Shown here piece by piece: positions 6,246 through 7,754 of a stretch of DNA of 7,754 nt. Made by a program: the position numbers and the translations under genes. The notes beneath the pieces are model-generated. The model ran no database searches, had not been told where the DNA came from, and saw only the letters and a program-made list of their open reading frames with translations. The DNA is taken from NCBI GenBank assembly GCA_016839905.1, contig JAEOTJ010000476.1, forward strand, positions 1 to 7,754. The letters run 5' to 3'. The DNA is from Promethearchaeota archaeon. GTDB lineage: Archaea > Asgardarchaeota > Lokiarchaeia > Sigynarchaeales > SOKP01. Position 1 is the first letter of the stretch, and the number at the start of each line of letters is the position of its first letter.

Positions 6246-7290
6246 CATTTTTTTGTACAGGTCTTAACTCAAAAGCTTCATTGAAATCCTTAGCATTAAG
6301 AATCTTTAATTGTAGTCCTTTATATGGAGGAAAGGCACCACGCACACCAATTACTCTTCTTGCATCTGCTATCATTTCTAACTCCTCAGCGGTCCATTTA
6401 CTAGAAATAAAACGATTTTTCTCTAGGCCTTTCAAGGGTATGTATCTCATGGGATAAGAAACTACCCCCCATCTCATAATATCTTGATGTCGAAGAAAAA
6501 AGTCCTCAGGTGAGTCTTTAAAATTATAAAGTGTATAAAAAAACAAATCCCTTCCACGATATCCTGCTTGAATTAGAAAATCTATTGCTTTTTTTACTTT
6601 ACTTTTGTTATACTTGCGGTCATATGCCATCCTCACATATTTAATTTTTAATTTTCTTAATTTCTCTGCAATTTCTAGAGTTATTAATCTAGCATCAAGA
6701 CCATGATTAAAATCTACATCAAGCTTTAATTCTAATAATTCATCTAATACATTATGAACATATGGGCTGGCTAATAGATTATTGTCCCATAATATTACTC
6801 TTTTATGACCTTTATATATAAATTCTTTAATAGATTTTCTAGCAGTAAAGTTAGGTTCTAATATAGGAACAGCACAATAACGGCATCTTCTAATACATCC
6901 TCGAGAACTGAATATTATGCTACCATCCCAGTTTGGAACTAAACTATAATCTGGTATTAAATCTTCAACTTCATTAAATAATCCTATATGAATATTATCT
7001 GCTAGAGATTTACTAGCATGTTTTTCCATTAGAGAAGCATATAGCCCACCTAGTGTTATTTTAATATATGGAAATAATTCTTTATAATATTTAATAGTTT
7101 TATGAACTATTTCCCAAGCATAAGAAAATAAGCTAGTTATATAAATCTCATTAGGTTTTTTTTTTGGTTTTTCCATTCCTTTGATGAATTCTGTTGTGTG
7201 ACCTTGCCCTTTAAGGTAAGTACTTATCTTTAGAAGTCCTAAAGGAGGATAACGAGAATAGAATTTGGGTTGAACTAATAAAAAATGCAT
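6217..7290 (-). CDS. Radical SAM protein with N-terminal B12-binding-like domain (COG1032 type)
   Basis: A 357-residue protein on the minus strand, ATG at 7290, stop TAG at 6217-6219. Residues 1-110 resemble the cobalamin-binding-like domain of COG1032 proteins: the opening HFLLVQPKF followed by PPLGLLKISTYLKGQGH, and later ITLGGLYASLM at 78-88. The DxHxxG cobalamin-ligating motif is absent, so B12 is probably bound base-on or not at all. The radical SAM core begins at about 123 with the [4Fe-4S] motif GCIRRCRYC, cysteines C132, C136 and C139 (CxxxCxxC). VILWDNN (165-171) and HGLDAR (196-201) follow, both typical of the barrel in this family. It would cleave S-adenosylmethionine to a 5'-deoxyadenosyl radical. 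The substrate is unknown; this family includes methylthiolation, methylation and cyclisation enzymes. It is transcribed towards the methyltransferase-like gene from its own upstream region and is probably not part of that operon. No Shine-Dalgarno is visible. Confidence 0.9.
   Translation of the reverse strand: MHFLLVQPKFYSRYPPLGLLKISTYLKGQGHTTEFIKGMEKPKKKPNEIYITSLFSYAWEIVHKTIKYYKELFPYIKITLGGLYASLMEKHASKSLADNIHIGLFNEVEDLIPDYSLVPNWDGSIIFSSRGCIRRCRYCAVPILEPNFTARKSIKEFIYKGHKRVILWDNNLLASPYVHNVLDELLELKLDVDFNHGLDARLITLEIAEKLRKLKIKYVRMAYDRKYNKSKVKKAIDFLIQAGYRGRDLFFYTLYNFKDSPEDFFLRHQDIMRWGVVSYPMRYIPLKGLEKNRFISSKWTAEELEMIADARRVIGVRGAFPPYKGLQLKILNAKDFNEAFELRPVQKNVKIQGQVKI
6248..6254 (+). terminator. 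Oligo-T terminator after the methyltransferase-like gene
   Basis: Seven consecutive T begin 3 bases after the TAA at 6243-6245, without a hairpin, as expected for archaeal termination. The tract lies within the 3' coding end of the convergent radical SAM gene, where it reads as Lys/Asn codons on the minus strand. Confidence 0.35.
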
Positions 7291-7322
7291 TATGAGATAA
7301 TTATTAGTTTTTAATAATTTAA

Positions 7323-7334
7323 ATTGGATCCAAT
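7323..7334. promoter_or_regulatory. Perfect 12-base palindrome upstream of the radical SAM gene
   Basis: ATTGGATCCAAT is its own reverse complement. It lies 33-44 bases before the ATG at 7290 and, if the TATA-like motif at 7366-7375 is used, just downstream of the predicted transcription start. That is a position where a bound repressor would block transcription. A chance origin is possible, but the GC core stands out in this AT-rich spacer. Confidence 0.35.
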
Positions 7335-7365
7335 AGATCAGATTATTATTTGTGTGATTTCATAA

Positions 7366-7375
7366 CTATAAATTA
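7366..7375 (-). promoter_or_regulatory. Candidate TATA box for the radical SAM gene
   Basis: On the minus strand this reads TAATTTATAG, preceded by the A-rich AAAATTAG, which is BRE-like. It predicts a start near 7342 and a leader of about 50 bases containing the 12-base palindrome. Weak evidence, given the base composition. Confidence 0.3.
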
Positions 7376-7409
7376 CTAATTTTAATAAATTACTTAAGTT
7401 TTGCGTTTT

Positions 7410-7421
7410 TTTATAAAATAT
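7410..7421 (+). promoter_or_regulatory. Candidate TATA box facing the tandem repeat
   Basis: TTTATAAAATAT carries the same 10-mer as the motifs at 220-229 and 3493-3502. The predicted start, near 7440, would put the tandem repeat (from 7454) at the beginning of a plus-strand transcript. That supports, but does not prove, that the repeat is transcribed as RNA. Confidence 0.25.
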
Positions 7422-7453
7422 AATACAGATCTTAATTTTTATTATTTTAAAAC

Positions 7454-7593
7454 TTTATTATCTTTAAAATTTGTTTTAGTTTTACACCTAAGGCTTTTTC
7501 CATTTTAGAGATAAATTCACATTAATTTAATGAATTTAAAGATTTTTTTTATACTGAAGCTCTATTTTACAAAAAAAAGGATAAATATAAAGG
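7454..7593 (+). repeat. Tandem repeat, copy 1, with internal inverted repeats
   Basis: First of two copies of a unit with period 160-161 bases. By hand alignment over 127 columns (7454-7580) I count about 79% identity with copy 2: 22 transitions, 4 transversions and one single-base gap. It contains three nested or adjacent inverted repeats. P1 is 7458-7470 with 7502-7514, 13 pairs including one G-U. P2 is 7512-7519 with 7531-7538, 8 pairs; it shares three bases with P1, so the two compete slightly. P3 is the T run 7544-7550 with the A run ending at G7579. The strand is assigned arbitrarily, by the TATA-like motif on the left. It resembles no repeat family I can name. Confidence 0.7.
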
Positions 7594-7614
7594 ACAGATT
7601 AAGTTGCTCAATAA

Positions 7615-7754
7615 TTTATTATCTCTGAAATCTATTTTAGTTTAACATCTAGACTTTTTTTACCTTAGAGATAAATTTAAATCAATATTATGAATTTGAA
7701 GATCTTTTTTGTATCGAAACTCCATTTTATAAAAAAAAAGTGAAAAGATAAAGA
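7615..7754 (+). repeat. Tandem repeat, copy 2, continuing to the window edge
   Basis: Second copy, separated from the first by a 21-base spacer (7594-7614). The same three inverted repeats are recognisable. P1 is 7619-7631 with 7662-7674, having 11 pairs and two A-C mismatches. P2 is 7672-7679 with 7691-7698, where two substitutions relative to copy 1 keep pairing as U-G. P3 is 7704-7710 with 7734-7740, where the copy-1 U-G becomes C-G. The window ends at about the same point where copy 1 ends, so a further copy or the element's boundary lies outside. Confidence 0.65.

Larger units (their letters stand above)
7291..7754. other. 464-base gene-free region with palindrome, TATA motifs and tandem repeat
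   Basis: No convincing protein gene is seen on either strand; the longest candidates are about 32 residues plus (from ATG at 7530) and 21 residues minus, and are not conserved between the two repeat copies past about 15 residues. The left part (7291-7380) holds the upstream region of the radical SAM gene with a palindrome and a TATA-like motif. The right part (7454-7754) is a diverged tandem repeat with internal inverted repeats. Confidence 0.6.

Noticed and set aside
6217..7290. Radical SAM gene as a viperin-like defence protein
   Set aside because: Although it has the CxxxCxxC cluster, the N-terminal B12-binding-like domain and the HGLDAR segment match COG1032 proteins, not the shorter viperin architecture, and it is convergent with the putative defence genes.
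7323..7334. The palindrome as an insertion-element end or attachment site
   Set aside because: No second copy, no target duplication and no transposase or integrase gene in the window.
7530..7700. Short conserved peptide in both repeat copies starting from ATGAATTT
   Set aside because: When the eight-T run in copy 1 is counted correctly the copies still align, but the readable peptides diverge or stop after about 15 residues, and the substitutions fit RNA pairing better than codon conservation.
7454..7754. CRISPR array
   Set aside because: Only two units of about 160 bases that differ by about 20%; no short identical repeats with unique spacers and no cas genes.

Overview
The window is strongly AT-rich and reads as archaeal, with an Asgard-type (Lokiarchaeota-like) genome as my best guess. 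That assignment is inference. It rests on heavy use of ATA for Ile and AGA/AAA codons, a short ribbon-helix-helix protein of a type common in archaea, an AGGTG ribosome-binding site matching the archaeal 16S tail, TATA-box-like motifs in the intergenic spaces, T-rich runs without hairpins after genes, and a COG1032-type radical SAM gene. No rRNA, tRNA, CRISPR array, transposase or integrase is visible.

Layout, left to right. Positions 32-148 (minus) may encode a 38-residue single-pass membrane peptide. A plus-strand run follows: a 52-residue ribbon-helix-helix protein (283-441), a 41-residue unknown ORF (470-595), and a 920-residue protein (592-3354) that joins an N-terminal P-loop ATPase to a C-terminal phosphoribosyltransferase-like domain. 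After a 278-base gap with a TATA-like motif and T-rich tracts come a 553-residue GHKL (Hsp90/MORC-like) ATPase with a lysine-rich linker (3633-5294) and, 3 bases later, a 315-residue Rossmann-fold, methyltransferase-like protein (5298-6245). A radical SAM gene on the minus strand (7290-6217) converges on the last gene and overlaps it by 29 bases.

The core of the window is the ATPase-PRTase / GHKL ATPase / methyltransferase-like trio. Two large NTP-driven proteins next to two potential enzyme domains, with a small DNA-binding protein upstream, is the architecture expected of a biological-conflict (anti-phage or anti-plasmid) system. In that reading the ATPases sense and set a threshold while the PRTase-like or Rossmann domain acts as effector. 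The motifs are seen directly; the defence role is inference.

The right end (7454-7754) holds two copies of a 160-161 base tandem repeat, about 79% identical by hand alignment over 127 columns. The differences are mostly transitions, and several changes within the internal inverted repeats keep G-U-compatible pairing. This suggests a structured RNA or a structured DNA element. The second copy runs to the window edge, so more copies may follow.
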